Below the pieces are notes generated by a model. That model was given only the letters and a program-made list of their open reading frames with translations, ran no database searches and was not told the DNA's origin. This document shows positions 43,884-53,245 of a stretch of 64,000 nucleotides of DNA, piece after piece. Within the stretch, counting starts at the first letter, position 1; every line of letters begins with the position of its first letter. The stretch is from Nonomuraea dietziae (GTDB taxonomy: Bacteria; Actinomycetota; Actinomycetes; Streptosporangiales; Streptosporangiaceae), in the NCBI RefSeq assembly GCF_014195505.1, contig NZ_JACIBV010000001.1, positions 1,426,001 through 1,490,000 of the forward strand, in the 5' to 3' direction. Position numbers and translations under genes: made by a program.

Positions 43884-45587
43884 TCAGCTGTTCGCGGATG
43901 CGCCACGTCCGGGTCGGGGACGGTCATGCGGAACCTCGATCCTGGCCAGCGTGCCGATCTCCAGGGCGCACCAGAGGGCCCCGCCGTGGCTGGCGATGCC
44001 ATGGGGCTCCGATCCGGGCGTGGGCAGATCGTGGGAGCTGATCCGGCCGTCGACGGTGATGCGGCCGACGCGGTTGCCGCCCCACTCGGTGAACCACAGC
44101 GCGCCGTCAGGGCCCGTGGCGATGGCGTGCGGACGCGATCCGGGGTCGGGCAGCGGGTATTCGGTGATCGCGCCGTCCACGGTGATGCGCCCGATCTGTC
44201 CCGCGCCGATCTCGACGAACCACAGGGCTCCGTCGGGGCCCGCGGTGATGCCCACCGGCGCGGCCGCCTCGGTCGGCAGGGGGTAGGCGGTCGTGTCGCC
44301 GTCCATGGTGATGCGGCCGATCGCGTTGGCCTGGTTCAGCGTGAACCACATCGCCCCGTCGGGCCCCGCGGTGATCGAGGAGGGGAAGCCGCCCTGCGCG
44401 GGATGGTCGGTGACCTTCCCCTCGACGGTGATCCGGCCGATGCGGCCCGCGTTGGTCTGCGTGAACCACAGCGCGCCGTCGGGGCCCGCGGCGATGCCGA
44501 ACGGCCCGGCCTCGGGGGTGGGCAGCTCGAAGGAGTCGACCTGCCCTTCGAGGGTGATCCGCCCGATGCGATGGGCCTGATACTCGGTGAACCACAGGGC
44601 GTCGTCGGGGCCGGGGACGATCACGGTCGGGCCCGCCCCGGCCGGGTAGGTGCTCAGCTCGCCATCCGGGGACCTGCGGCCGATCGCGGCCTGGTGGACG
44701 AGGGTGAACCACAGCGCGCCGTCGGCCCCCTCGGCCAGCGCGTACGGCCCCGCCTCGCGCCCTGAGACGGTGAACTCCCTCACCGGGTCGGCGAGCCACC
44801 GCCCGACACGGGCGAACAGCGCCTCGCCCGCCTCCGACAGGTGGAAGGCGTGCGGCATGCCCTCGTAGATCTCCAGGCGCACACTCACTCCCGCCGCGTC
44901 GGCCGCCTCGGCGAACCTGCGGGCGTCGTCGAGCAGCACCTCGTCGGCGCCCACCGCTATCAGCAGCGGCGGCAGTCCGCGCGGCCGGCCGTGCAGGGGC
45001 GACTGCGGCGCCTCGTCCGCCGGCGCGCCCGCCAGGTACTGGGCGCGGACCGTCTCGAGCACGGCGCGGCTCAGCAGGTCCTTGCCGTCGTTGGCGGACA
45101 GGGAAGGACTGCCCAGGGCGAGGTCGGTGAGCGGCGAGATCGCGACCGCGGCCCCCGGCGACGACCTGCCCGTCCTGGCGAGCTCCAACAGCGCCGACAG
45201 CACCAGCGTGCCGCCCGCCGACTCGCCGAACATGACGATCTCGGAGGCGGGAACGCCCCTGTCCAGCACGCTCTGGTAGGCGGCCAGCACGTCCTGCATC
45301 GCCCCGGGGTAGGGGTGGGCGGGGGCGAGCCGGTAGTCCACCCGCAGCACCGGCCGTCCGGTCGCCCTCGACAGCCGGTAGGCCACCAGGCGCTCGGCCT
45401 CGGGGTTGGTGTGGGCGAATCCCCCGCCGTGCACGTAGACGACGGCGCCCTGTCCCGCTCCCGGCGCGCTGACCCAGTCGCCCGAGACCTCGGCCTCGGC
45501 GGGGAGCGGCGTCGCGGCCCCCGCCGTGAGCTGCCCTCGAACCGCGGCGACCTGCTCGGGGGTGGAGGGAATGGTGGTGACGTTCAA
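43884..45587 (-). CDS. Alpha/beta-hydrolase fused to virginiamycin B lyase propeller
   Basis: 567 residues from TTG 45587, with AAGGAG 7 nt upstream. Residues 1 to about 270 are a hormone-sensitive-lipase-type hydrolase: oxyanion motif HGGG at 53-56, nucleophile Ser123 in GESAGG, Asp in VGADEVLLDD and His in GMPHAFH. Residues 275-550 are seven 42-residue Vgb blades of the form GPDGALWFTE..RIGRIT. As I recall, the catalytic residues of staphylococcal Vgb are His228, Glu268, His270 and Glu284. Equivalents with identical spacing occur as His487, Glu527, His529 and Glu543. A lyase opening the ring of streptogramin B is therefore plausible. Fusion to a hydrolase is unusual. Confidence 0.82.
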   Translation of the reverse strand: MNVTTIPSTPEQVAAVRGQLTAGAATPLPAEAEVSGDWVSAPGAGQGAVVYVHGGGFAHTNPEAERLVAYRLSRATGRPVLRVDYRLAPAHPYPGAMQDVLAAYQSVLDRGVPASEIVMFGESAGGTLVLSALLELARTGRSSPGAAVAISPLTDLALGSPSLSANDGKDLLSRAVLETVRAQYLAGAPADEAPQSPLHGRPRGLPPLLIAVGADEVLLDDARRFAEAADAAGVSVRLEIYEGMPHAFHLSEAGEALFARVGRWLADPVREFTVSGREAGPYALAEGADGALWFTLVHQAAIGRRSPDGELSTYPAGAGPTVIVPGPDDALWFTEYQAHRIGRITLEGQVDSFELPTPEAGPFGIAAGPDGALWFTQTNAGRIGRITVEGKVTDHPAQGGFPSSITAGPDGAMWFTLNQANAIGRITMDGDTTAYPLPTEAAAPVGITAGPDGALWFVEIGAGQIGRITVDGAITEYPLPDPGSRPHAIATGPDGALWFTEWGGNRVGRITVDGRISSHDLPTPGSEPHGIASHGGALWCALEIGTLARIEVPHDRPRPGRGASANS

Positions 45588-45649
45588 GGATGGTCTCCTT
45601 CCGTGGCCGCGGTGCGGCCCCGTTCGACGGTCGGTGGGCTGGCTGATCC

Positions 45650-46282
45650 TCATGGGGTCACGTCCAGCCGGTATTCGTGCGTGCGGCGGTAGGGCAGGAA
45701 ACCCAGGCGCCGGTTGACGGCGAGCACGCGCGCGTCGTCCTCGGCGTTGACGGACTCGATCTCGGCGATCCGCTCGTAGCCGGGGTGGCTCGCGTCGGCG
45801 GCGCTGTCGTCGGCTCCCGCCAAATCGAGCAGCACGTGGCTGAGCGTCAGGTGGCGCAGGAAGCCGCGCGCGGCGCAGAAGGCGTCGCCGGGCCCGTCCG
45901 CCACCGCCGACGTCAGCAGGCCGCGCCGCCGCTCCACCTGGACGGCGAAGATCGCCGTCGTCAGCAGGTGCGAGCCCACCCCGCGCCGCCTGCGGTCCGG
46001 GTGTACGTGCAGCTCCAGCTCGGCCAGGTGGTCCCTGCCCTGCTCGGTGAACAGCCGCAGCCCCGCCACGCCCACCACGGCGCCGTCGTCCTCGGCGGCC
46101 AGCCAGAACAGCCTCCTGCCGTCCGGCGCCGCCGTGGTGAGCCGCGCGTGGACCTGCTCGGGCGTCGGCGCGGACTCGCCGGGCAGATCGTGCCCGATCG
46201 AGGCGGCGACGACCGCGTGCCAGGCGGCGGCCTGCTCCGCCGACATCCAGGACACAGGCGCGACATGACTCTTGTACGGCAA
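45650..46282 (-). CDS. GNAT-family N-acetyltransferase
   Basis: 210 residues from TTG 46282, chosen because GAGGAGG lies upstream with good spacing; ATG near 46246 is an alternative. The acetyl-CoA site is ELELHVHPDRRRRGVGSHLL, and the C-terminal strand VNRRLGFLPYRRTHEYRLDV fits two GNAT-like units. It lies between the LuxR-type regulator and the Vgb fusion on the same strand. The acceptor is unknown. Confidence 0.8.
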   Translation of the reverse strand: MPYKSHVAPVSWMSAEQAAAWHAVVAASIGHDLPGESAPTPEQVHARLTTAAPDGRRLFWLAAEDDGAVVGVAGLRLFTEQGRDHLAELELHVHPDRRRRGVGSHLLTTAIFAVQVERRRGLLTSAVADGPGDAFCAARGFLRHLTLSHVLLDLAGADDSAADASHPGYERIAEIESVNAEDDARVLAVNRRLGFLPYRRTHEYRLDVTP

Positions 46283-46394
46283 GCGGGACCCCCTCCTCGT
46301 GGCGTTCACCACGGTAGGCGGCGTCCCCGATCCGCCGAATCGGCAGCCATGACTTAATCGCCGGCCAGTCGCGCGAGCCGGTATCAGTCGTGCC

Positions 46395-49094
46395 CTACTG
46401 CTCGGAGAGCAGGAGAGCGGCCAGTTCCTGACGCGAGCCCACGCCCAGCTTGGGGAAGGCCCTGTACAGGTGGTGGCCCACCGTGCGCGGGCTGAGGAAC
46501 AGCTGGGCGGCGATGTCGCGGTTGGCGAGCCCCTGCGCGGCCAGCCGTACGATCTGCAGCTCCTGCGGGGTGAGCAGCGCCAGCACACCGGGGCTCCTGC
46601 GCTGGGTCAGCCCGGCGCCGCCGGCCTCCAGCTCGGCCTGCGCCCGGTCCGCCCACGGTCTGGCGCCGATCCGGTCGAAGCCCTCCAGTGCGGCGGCGAG
46701 CTGCCGCCTGGCCTCGGCCTTCCTGCGGGTCCTGCGCAGATACTCGCCGTACAGCAGCCGGGTGCGGGCGTGGTCGAAGGGGCGGCTGTCCTGTTCGTGC
46801 AGGCGCAGGGCGCGGGCGAAGGTGTCGTCGTCCGGGGTGAGCAGCGCCCGGCCGCGGTGTAGCAGCGCCTCGATCCACGGCTGCGGCGCCCTTCGCGCCA
46901 CCACGTCGAAGCGGGCCAGCGCCTCGGCGGCCAGGCCGTTCTCGCCCAGCCGTACCGCCGCCTCGACCAGGTCGGGCAGGCTGCGCTCGGCGGGCAGCTG
47001 GTGGGCGGCGGGACCGCGGTAGAGGACCATCAGGTGCTCCAGCGCGTCCTGCGCCCGTCCGTGCCCGAGTTCGAGCAGGCCCAGCGCCCACCTGGCCCGA
47101 TGCCCGAGGGCGCGCTCCCCCTGGTCGTCCAGGGCCAGACCGGCCAGCTCCTGGCAGCTCTCCCTGTCACCGGTGACGGCCGACAGATAGGCCAGGACGC
47201 CGCGGGCGTGGCCGGCCCAGTGCGGCTGACCGGTGTCCGTGGCGATGTCGCACGCCTCGGAGGCGCTGGTCGTCGCGTCGCGATATCGGCCGAGAAAGGT
47301 CTGCGCGACCGCCAGGTAGCACAGTGCGGACGGCAGCACGCCGACCTTGCCCTCCTCACGCGAGCGGGCGACGATGCCGCCCACCAGCTCGAGCGCCTGC
47401 GTCTCCAGCCCGCCCAGCAGGCCGGCCTGGCAGATCAGCAGCAGGTCGCGCGCGCTGTGCCGGTGGAGCGCCGCGGCCTGGTCGACGACGTCCGCCAGGT
47501 GCTCCAGCCGTCCTGTGGCCTGTCCGGTGCCGAGGGAGGCGAGCCAGCGCTGGAGCCTGAGCACCGGCCATGCGGCATCGCCGTCGGGCAGGGTGAGCGC
47601 CTCCAACTGGGCGGCGGTGGCGGCGGTCAGCTCCTGATCTCCGGCGAACCAGGCGGTGTGCAGCGCGTCCATCATCATCTCGACCGCCTGGCGCGGGTCG
47701 GCGCCGGCCAGCCTGGCGGCCTCCTCCGACTGCAGGCGGTGGGCCTGCCGCAGGAAGCCGCGTCCGGCGGCCGCGTTGGCCAGGATCCTGAGCAGCGCGG
47801 CGCGCTGCTCAGGATCGCGCGCCCGCGCCACCGCCCGCTCGGCCAGCGTCTGCGCCCTGACGAGCTCCCCCGCCTCGGCCGCGGTGTCGGCCGCGCGGGC
47901 CAGTAGCAGCGTTGCCTCGTCGGCGTCCTGCGCGAGCTGCGCCGCCCGCTCATAGGCCGCCGCCGCTGCCGCGTACCCCTTGCGCGCCGCCGCCAGCCGG
48001 GCGGTGCGGGCCAGCTCGGCCGCGACCTGACCGTCGGGACCCGTCGCCGCCGAGGCCAGGTGCCAGGCCCGCCGGTCGGCCTGCTCCGGCTCCGTCAGCG
48101 CCTCGGCCAGCGCCCGATGCGCGCGCAGCCGCCGGTCGAGTGGGGCGCCCTGGTAGACGGCGGCGCGAACGAGAGGATGGCGGAACGACACGTTCCTGCC
48201 CTCGACGCGCAGGAGCCCGGCCTTCTCCGCCACGGGCAGATCCTCGACCCCGGCACCGAGCGCGGCCGCCGCACGGAGCAGCACGCTCAGATCTCCCGTG
48301 TCGTCGGCCGCCGCCACCAGCAGCAGGTCCCTGCTCGGTGTCGGCAGCCGGACGGCCTGGGCGTGGAAGGCCCGCAACAGGCGGCTGGTCAGCGGCAGCT
48401 CGCCGGTCGGCGGAAGGGAGCGCAGCGCCGCCGGCAGCTCGATCAACGCCAGCGGATTGCCGCCGGCCTCGGCGAGCACGCGCCGCCGTACCTCGGGGCT
48501 GAGATCGCGCTCTCGCTCGTCGACCAGTGCGGCGGCGGCCTCGGCAGACAGCCCGCCGAGCCGCAGCTCGGCCAGCCCCTGCGCGGGAAAGGGCGCTTCG
48601 CCGTCACGGACCGCGAAGATCATGGCCACGTCCTCGGCGCTCAGTCGCCTGGCCGCGAACAGCAGCGCCTCGGCCGAGGGACGATCCAGCCACTGCGCGT
48701 CGTCGATCACGCACAGGACGGGAGAGCTCTCCCCCAGCTCCGACAGGAGCGTGAGAACGGCCAGCCCGACCAGCATGCGGTCGGCCGGCGGCCCCTGCGC
48801 CAGCCCGAACGCCCCCTCCAGCGCCTGCCGCTGCGGGCCCGGCAGGCCGGGCAGGTGGCGCGACAGGACCGGATGCAGCAGCAGGTGCAGTCCGCTGAAG
48901 GAGAGCTCGGCCTCCGACTCGATCCCCACTCCGCGCAGCACCTGCATGTCGTCCTGCGTCGCGATGGACTCCAGCAGCGCGGTCTTGCCGATCCCCGGCT
49001 CGCCACGGATCACCAGGGCGCCGCTCATGCCCGCGCGGGCACCCGCGAGAAGCTCGACGACGAGCGTTCGCTCGGCCTGCCTCCCGTGCAACAT
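46395..49094 (-). CDS. Large LuxR-family ATP-binding regulator (LAL type)
   Basis: 899 residues. The P-loop is GEPGIGKTALL near the N-terminus and Walker B is VLCVIDDAQWLDRPSAEALL. A TPR-like helical region fills the middle. The C-terminal helix-turn-helix is LTPQELQIVRLAAQGLANRD with IAAQLFLSPRTVGHHLYRAF. LAL regulators usually activate secondary-metabolism, degradation or resistance genes. It may control the GNAT and hydrolase-Vgb genes downstream (gap 112 nt), which is inference. Confidence 0.92.
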   Translation of the reverse strand: MLHGRQAERTLVVELLAGARAGMSGALVIRGEPGIGKTALLESIATQDDMQVLRGVGIESEAELSFSGLHLLLHPVLSRHLPGLPGPQRQALEGAFGLAQGPPADRMLVGLAVLTLLSELGESSPVLCVIDDAQWLDRPSAEALLFAARRLSAEDVAMIFAVRDGEAPFPAQGLAELRLGGLSAEAAAALVDERERDLSPEVRRRVLAEAGGNPLALIELPAALRSLPPTGELPLTSRLLRAFHAQAVRLPTPSRDLLLVAAADDTGDLSVLLRAAAALGAGVEDLPVAEKAGLLRVEGRNVSFRHPLVRAAVYQGAPLDRRLRAHRALAEALTEPEQADRRAWHLASAATGPDGQVAAELARTARLAAARKGYAAAAAAYERAAQLAQDADEATLLLARAADTAAEAGELVRAQTLAERAVARARDPEQRAALLRILANAAAGRGFLRQAHRLQSEEAARLAGADPRQAVEMMMDALHTAWFAGDQELTAATAAQLEALTLPDGDAAWPVLRLQRWLASLGTGQATGRLEHLADVVDQAAALHRHSARDLLLICQAGLLGGLETQALELVGGIVARSREEGKVGVLPSALCYLAVAQTFLGRYRDATTSASEACDIATDTGQPHWAGHARGVLAYLSAVTGDRESCQELAGLALDDQGERALGHRARWALGLLELGHGRAQDALEHLMVLYRGPAAHQLPAERSLPDLVEAAVRLGENGLAAEALARFDVVARRAPQPWIEALLHRGRALLTPDDDTFARALRLHEQDSRPFDHARTRLLYGEYLRRTRRKAEARRQLAAALEGFDRIGARPWADRAQAELEAGGAGLTQRRSPGVLALLTPQELQIVRLAAQGLANRDIAAQLFLSPRTVGHHLYRAFPKLGVGSRQELAALLLSEQ

Positions 49095-49134
49095 GGCCGA
49101 CAGGCTACCGACAAACGGCCACCGCGGCCGCGGG

Positions 49135-49938
49135 TCAACGCCGCCAGACGATGTAGGAGAGGACGATGCCCTCGTCCCGCGTGGGCATCTCGACGACCCG
49201 CACGGCCCCGATGTTCTCCTCGGTGGTCTCCAGGCAGAACCAGGCGTTCTTCTCGGCGCCGACGCTGCCGTAGTGGCGACGCCGAAGCTGCTCGTCGCAC
49301 GCGGTCATCGTCGGGGTCCCGGCGAACGGTGTGATCCACAGCTCGCCGCCGCCCTTGGTCCAAATGTCGGTGTAGGGGGCGTCGTAGAGGATGTCCACCG
49401 TGGCGTTCACCTCGCTGACGACGCCGCTCTCGAGGTCGAGGTAGTCGTGGTCGGCCAGTGTGACCTCCCCCTTGTTGATGACGCCGCCACCGGACACCGT
49501 AGGGGTCGGGGTCGAGGTGGAGGCCGGGGTCGTCCCCGAGGGCGACGCCGCCGCCGGGGAGGTGGCATCGTCACCGGGGGTGACGCCGTCCGCGGCCTGG
49601 CTCGGCGTGACGGAGACCGCGCCGTTCACCGGGGCGGCCGCCACGCCGGAGGCGGGAGTCGTCAAGAGCCGGTCCATGGCCGCGCCCGCGGTCCCGGACC
49701 CGATGGCGATCAGCAGGGCCAGGAGCAGGTCTCCTGCGCGCAGCGGCTCGCCGAGCCGCCGGAGCAGCAGGACGAACCCCAGCAGGGCGGCCAGCAGGCC
49801 GGTGACGAGAATGCCCGTCACCGATCCGCTGGTGACGAGTTGCGCCACGGCCGCCGTGTCCGCGATCACCCCGAGACCGGTGAACAGCACGGTCTCGCGC
49901 GTGCGCGGAGGCGGGTCAGCCGTTTGCGAGCCGGTCAA
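49135..49938 (-). CDS. Hypothetical membrane protein with extracellular domain
   Basis: 267 residues. Three hydrophobic segments lie in the first 100 residues (around ETVLFTGLGVIADTAAV, GILVTGLLAALLGFVLLLRR and GDLLLALLIAIGSGTAGAAM). A Ser/Thr/Pro/Ala linker of about 60 residues and a C-terminal domain with two cysteines (MTACDEQLRRRHYGSVGA and WFCLETTEENIGAVRV) follow. The tail resembles generic exported actinobacterial domains. I cannot name its family. Confidence 0.65.
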   Translation of the reverse strand: MTGSQTADPPPRTRETVLFTGLGVIADTAAVAQLVTSGSVTGILVTGLLAALLGFVLLLRRLGEPLRAGDLLLALLIAIGSGTAGAAMDRLLTTPASGVAAAPVNGAVSVTPSQAADGVTPGDDATSPAAASPSGTTPASTSTPTPTVSGGGVINKGEVTLADHDYLDLESGVVSEVNATVDILYDAPYTDIWTKGGGELWITPFAGTPTMTACDEQLRRRHYGSVGAEKNAWFCLETTEENIGAVRVVEMPTRDEGIVLSYIVWRR

Positions 49939-50050
49939 CAGGTGTTCCTTCCATGGTCGTCATCGTGCTGGTCGCCCGCCCCGGGGTACGGGCGCGGGCC
50001 GCGGCCGGTCTTCACGGCCGCGGCCCACGCTGCGGGAAGCGAGCCCCCTG

Positions 50051-50788
50051 CTAGGGGGCCCTGACGTAGGCGATTCCGAAGCGGGCGTCGGCTCCGGTGC
50101 CCGCCGCCGAGTGGCAGTAGACGTCCACCAGGAGCCTGGGCGGAGCGGAGTAGGAGTTGATGTTGCCCAGATGGCAGTACCGGCCCGGGCTCAGGGACGA
50201 CACCTGGGCGCTGTCGCCGAGCTTGCCGATCCCGGTGTAGGCGACCCGGTACCAGCCCGCCCCGAGACGGCTGACGGTCGGGGTCTCGCCGTCGGCGCTG
50301 TAGGAGCGGCGGGTGTCGACCTGCGGGTTGCCCACGTCACCCGTGGTCGTGACGTAGGCGGCGGGCGCCGACGCGTCACGGTGCAGCCCGGCCCCCTCCA
50401 CGTAGGACAGCACCCACGGAGAGTTGATCCTGCGTGGAGTGGTGTCCTCGCCGATCGCGTAGCAGCCGACGGTCACCTCGAGGGCGTCGCCGCCGGCGGC
50501 CGCGGTCCCCTCCTGGTGGCAGCGCGCGGGCGTTCCCGAGCCGTACGCGGTCACCTGGACGTATCCCTTGTCGGCGGCGTACGGCGCGCCCTTGAGCACC
50601 GCCGTGTACCGGCCCGTCCCCTCGTGACGGACGTGGTTGACGCCGCCTGCGGAGTTGAACGTCCCGTCGTTCCGCACGGGGGTGAGGTCGCCCGCGCCTC
50701 CTGGCGGGTTGTAGCGGACGGTGGCGTAGGGGGCCTCGCCGTCGGCGGGCGCGGCGAAGAACACGGTGAACCACCAGTCCACGGGTGC
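50051..50788 (-). pseudogene. Severed C-terminal repeats of the secreted metalloprotease
   Basis: The frame is the same as that of the protease directly upstream, with only the TGA at 50789-50791 between them. It encodes the end of repeat one (APVDWWFTVFFAAP) and two more repeats (VRHEGTGRYTAVLKGA, SRLGAGWYRVAYTGI, each with a later Cys and a closing FxxxY/V strand). A GTG at 50782 lacks a ribosome site. Most likely the TGA arose from a Gly codon (GGA) and truncated the protein. Confidence 0.7.
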
Positions 50789-53011
50789 TCAGGTGTGGTC
50801 GAAGCAGGCCACCCGGATCACCTCGTCAGGGCCGGAGGGCTCCTGTCCGACCACCGAGCACGTCCGGCCCCTGTACAGCGTCCGGTAGGCGGTGGTGTGC
50901 GCGACGCCGGTCGGTGAGGCGACGTCCGGCAGGCGGACCTCGTAGGCGCCGGTCCCCGTGCGCCGCACCGTCGCCCGGTGACCCGCGGTCGAGGCGTCGA
51001 GCCTGCCCGTGGTCCACTGGAACGTCGGGTTCAGGGCCGTCTCCACGTTCAGCGGTGCCGTCGCCTGGTCCATGTAGGCATAGCCCCAGCGCGGAGAGGG
51101 TGAGGCCGCCGGCGCGACGGACGCGACGAGCGCGTCGACGAGGTCCGAGACGATGCGTTCGCCTTCCTCCTCGGTCAGCTCAGGCTCGTGCGTCTCGGGA
51201 GCCGGAGCGCCCGCGTCGGGAGAGACCCCGATGGGGAAGCTGATGGCCTCCCAGTCGTCGAACCCGCTCAACGTCTGGTCCTTGCCCGGGTAGCGGAACC
51301 CGGGTGGCTGCACCTGGGTGTCGCCGTCCAGGGCCGGGGTCGAGCACTGGTCGTCGGGACCGGTGACGATCTGGTTGCCGAACGGCATGTCCTCAGAGTG
51401 CCGCGGGGAGTCCAGGCCGTCCTGCGAGCCTGCGGGATCCTCGGGAGAGACGCACACCTGCGTCCAGCTCATGAGGCTGACCCCCACCTCGTGGGACGGA
51501 TCGGGATCGGGGACGCCGCGGGAGCTCCAGTTCCAGTCGATGCCTTTGGACGCGTCGCCCACCCGCTGGACCAGCTTCTCGTCCCGCCACGCCGCCAGCA
51601 GGTCGGTGCCGGCTCCGACGCCCCTGCTCTCGACGAGCCGCGCCAGGCGGAGGTCCGCCAGCTTCTCCCGCGAGTAGTCGATCGAACTCACCGACCGGAC
51701 CGTGTCACTCCAGATGTCGGCGTCCACGTCGTCGCCCACGCGCCCGACGGCCGCCTCCCACGCGCTCATGTCGGGCACCCCGATGAGCTGGTAGGTGTAG
51801 CTCATGACGGACAGGTAGTTCGGCTTGTGGTTGACGCCGTCGCCGCCGCCGTGGTCCAGCCCCAGCGCGTGACCCAGCTCGTGGACGAACGTCCCGCTCT
51901 GCACGCGGTCGGAGGTGTCGCCCCACGATCCCAGTGTGACGATGAAGTCGGTGCTGCGCCCGCCGGCGTGCGAGTGGCCGCTGCTTCCCGAGTCGCTGTA
52001 CTGGTAGCCCCACAGGGAGTAGAAGAAGAGGCCGTTCCGGGCGTCGGGGAAGTTGCCGGCCCTGTAGCGATCGAAGTCGGTCCGCCCGTCCGCCCCCTCG
52101 GTGAACAGGTACCGCCTGCGCTCGGCGGGGGTCACCCTGATGGCGGTCGACTCGTCGGTCAGCAGCTGGATGCCCGGCCTGGGGGTGGGACCGTACGGGC
52201 AGAGCCCTGCCGGGTTGACCGGCGCGCTGTCGAACATGTGCCGAGCCTCCGCCATGGCGCCGGCCGACGGCCGGTCGGAGTCCTGCCCGTCGTCGAGCCA
52301 GTCGATCTCGACGGCGATCGTCTTCCTGCAGGGATCCGCGCCGTGCTCGGGCAGCCAGGTGTCGCGGGTGCCGTCAGGACGGGGGATGCCGCGCAACTCG
52401 ATGCGGTCGGTCAGACCGTCGCCGTCGGTGTCCGTGTCGGGCCGCCCCTCGTTGGTGTTCCACGTCTGGTCGGAGTTCTTGTAGAAGCGGTGGAGCAGCG
52501 CCCCCGAGGGAGGGCGGTCGACGTAGACGAAACCGCTGTCGCGATCGACGATCCTGAGCGCCTTCAGGTCCCAGTTGTCCGCCTGCCAGTCGGGCACCGT
52601 CGTGAGGTGGTGGAAGGTGAAGCCGTCGAGCAGCGCGGTAGCAGGCACGCACGGCGACAGGTGGGCGTTCCAGGTGAAGGTGGTGTGCGGTCTGTCGCCG
52701 GTGCCTCCCTGGTGGAAGGGCTTGGGGGGTGTGTCGTCGGCGCCGTCGCCGTTCCAGTCCTCGAACAGGAACGCCGCGCCGCCCAGCGTCACGGTCTCGA
52801 GGGAGTCGTCGCGCAGTCCGTCTCCACCGGTGGTGACGGTGAAGGCGACCCTGCAGACCTGGCCTGCGTCGGCGTGTGCGGGGGCGGCGGGGGCGACGGG
52901 GGACAGGCCCGACAGCACGGCGGCCACCAGCACGGCGGCCACGAGCACGGCGGCCGCCCGTGAGCGCCCGCGCGGGCTGCGGGTGCGGGCGGCTCCTGGT
53001 GGTAATCGCAT
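50789..53011 (-). CDS. Secreted zinc metalloprotease (metzincin type), stop-truncated
   Basis: 740 residues from ATG 53011 (AAGGAG 7 nt upstream). A twin-Arg-like, Ala-rich signal peptide ends near PAHAD. A calcium-binding thrombospondin type 3-like motif, DTDTDGDGLTDRIE, precedes the protease domain. The zinc site is HELGHALGLDH (residues 377-387) with the Met turn in YLSVMSYTY. A linker and the first copy of a repeated beta domain end the protein at TGA 50789. Downstream sequence in the same frame continues the repeat, so the original protein was about 980 residues. The catalytic domain is intact. Confidence 0.85.
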   Translation of the reverse strand: MRLPPGAARTRSPRGRSRAAAVLVAAVLVAAVLSGLSPVAPAAPAHADAGQVCRVAFTVTTGGDGLRDDSLETVTLGGAAFLFEDWNGDGADDTPPKPFHQGGTGDRPHTTFTWNAHLSPCVPATALLDGFTFHHLTTVPDWQADNWDLKALRIVDRDSGFVYVDRPPSGALLHRFYKNSDQTWNTNEGRPDTDTDGDGLTDRIELRGIPRPDGTRDTWLPEHGADPCRKTIAVEIDWLDDGQDSDRPSAGAMAEARHMFDSAPVNPAGLCPYGPTPRPGIQLLTDESTAIRVTPAERRRYLFTEGADGRTDFDRYRAGNFPDARNGLFFYSLWGYQYSDSGSSGHSHAGGRSTDFIVTLGSWGDTSDRVQSGTFVHELGHALGLDHGGGDGVNHKPNYLSVMSYTYQLIGVPDMSAWEAAVGRVGDDVDADIWSDTVRSVSSIDYSREKLADLRLARLVESRGVGAGTDLLAAWRDEKLVQRVGDASKGIDWNWSSRGVPDPDPSHEVGVSLMSWTQVCVSPEDPAGSQDGLDSPRHSEDMPFGNQIVTGPDDQCSTPALDGDTQVQPPGFRYPGKDQTLSGFDDWEAISFPIGVSPDAGAPAPETHEPELTEEEGERIVSDLVDALVASVAPAASPSPRWGYAYMDQATAPLNVETALNPTFQWTTGRLDASTAGHRATVRRTGTGAYEVRLPDVASPTGVAHTTAYRTLYRGRTCSVVGQEPSGPDEVIRVACFDHT

Positions 53012-53245
53012 GTGGATGCTCCTTGCGCGTGGAGGGTGATCGCCGCCGGGGGCGCGCCGAACGCGGACGCCCCGGCCGGCTGTTCGGTCGCTGCCGTGTC
53101 GACGATCAGGGAGTTTCGGGCCCTTGAACAGCGCTACGGGATTGTCCGTACAAGGCCGTACAGGACTTTCGGGACATCCGTTCCTGTAACCCTCCGCCGT
53201 CCCCCGGCGACGTACTGATGTGCCGACCCGTGAAGGAGACCGAAA
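53012..53245. promoter_or_regulatory. Divergent promoter region
   Basis: 234 bases between the metalloprotease and STAND genes. CCGTACA occurs twice 11 bp apart near 53147-53164, inside an imperfect inverted repeat GTCCGTAC...GTACAGGAC. This may be an operator of one of the two genes. Confidence 0.3.

Noticed and set aside
45650-46588. Extension of the GNAT gene upstream to 46588
   Set aside because: The extra 102 residues read through the end of the LuxR-type gene in another frame; TTG 46282 has a strong ribosome site.
50789-50791. In-frame TGA of the metalloprotease as a second selenocysteine codon
   Set aside because: The position falls in a repeat where Gly is expected, and no hairpin with the loop seen after the formate dehydrogenase UGA follows; a nonsense mutation is simpler.
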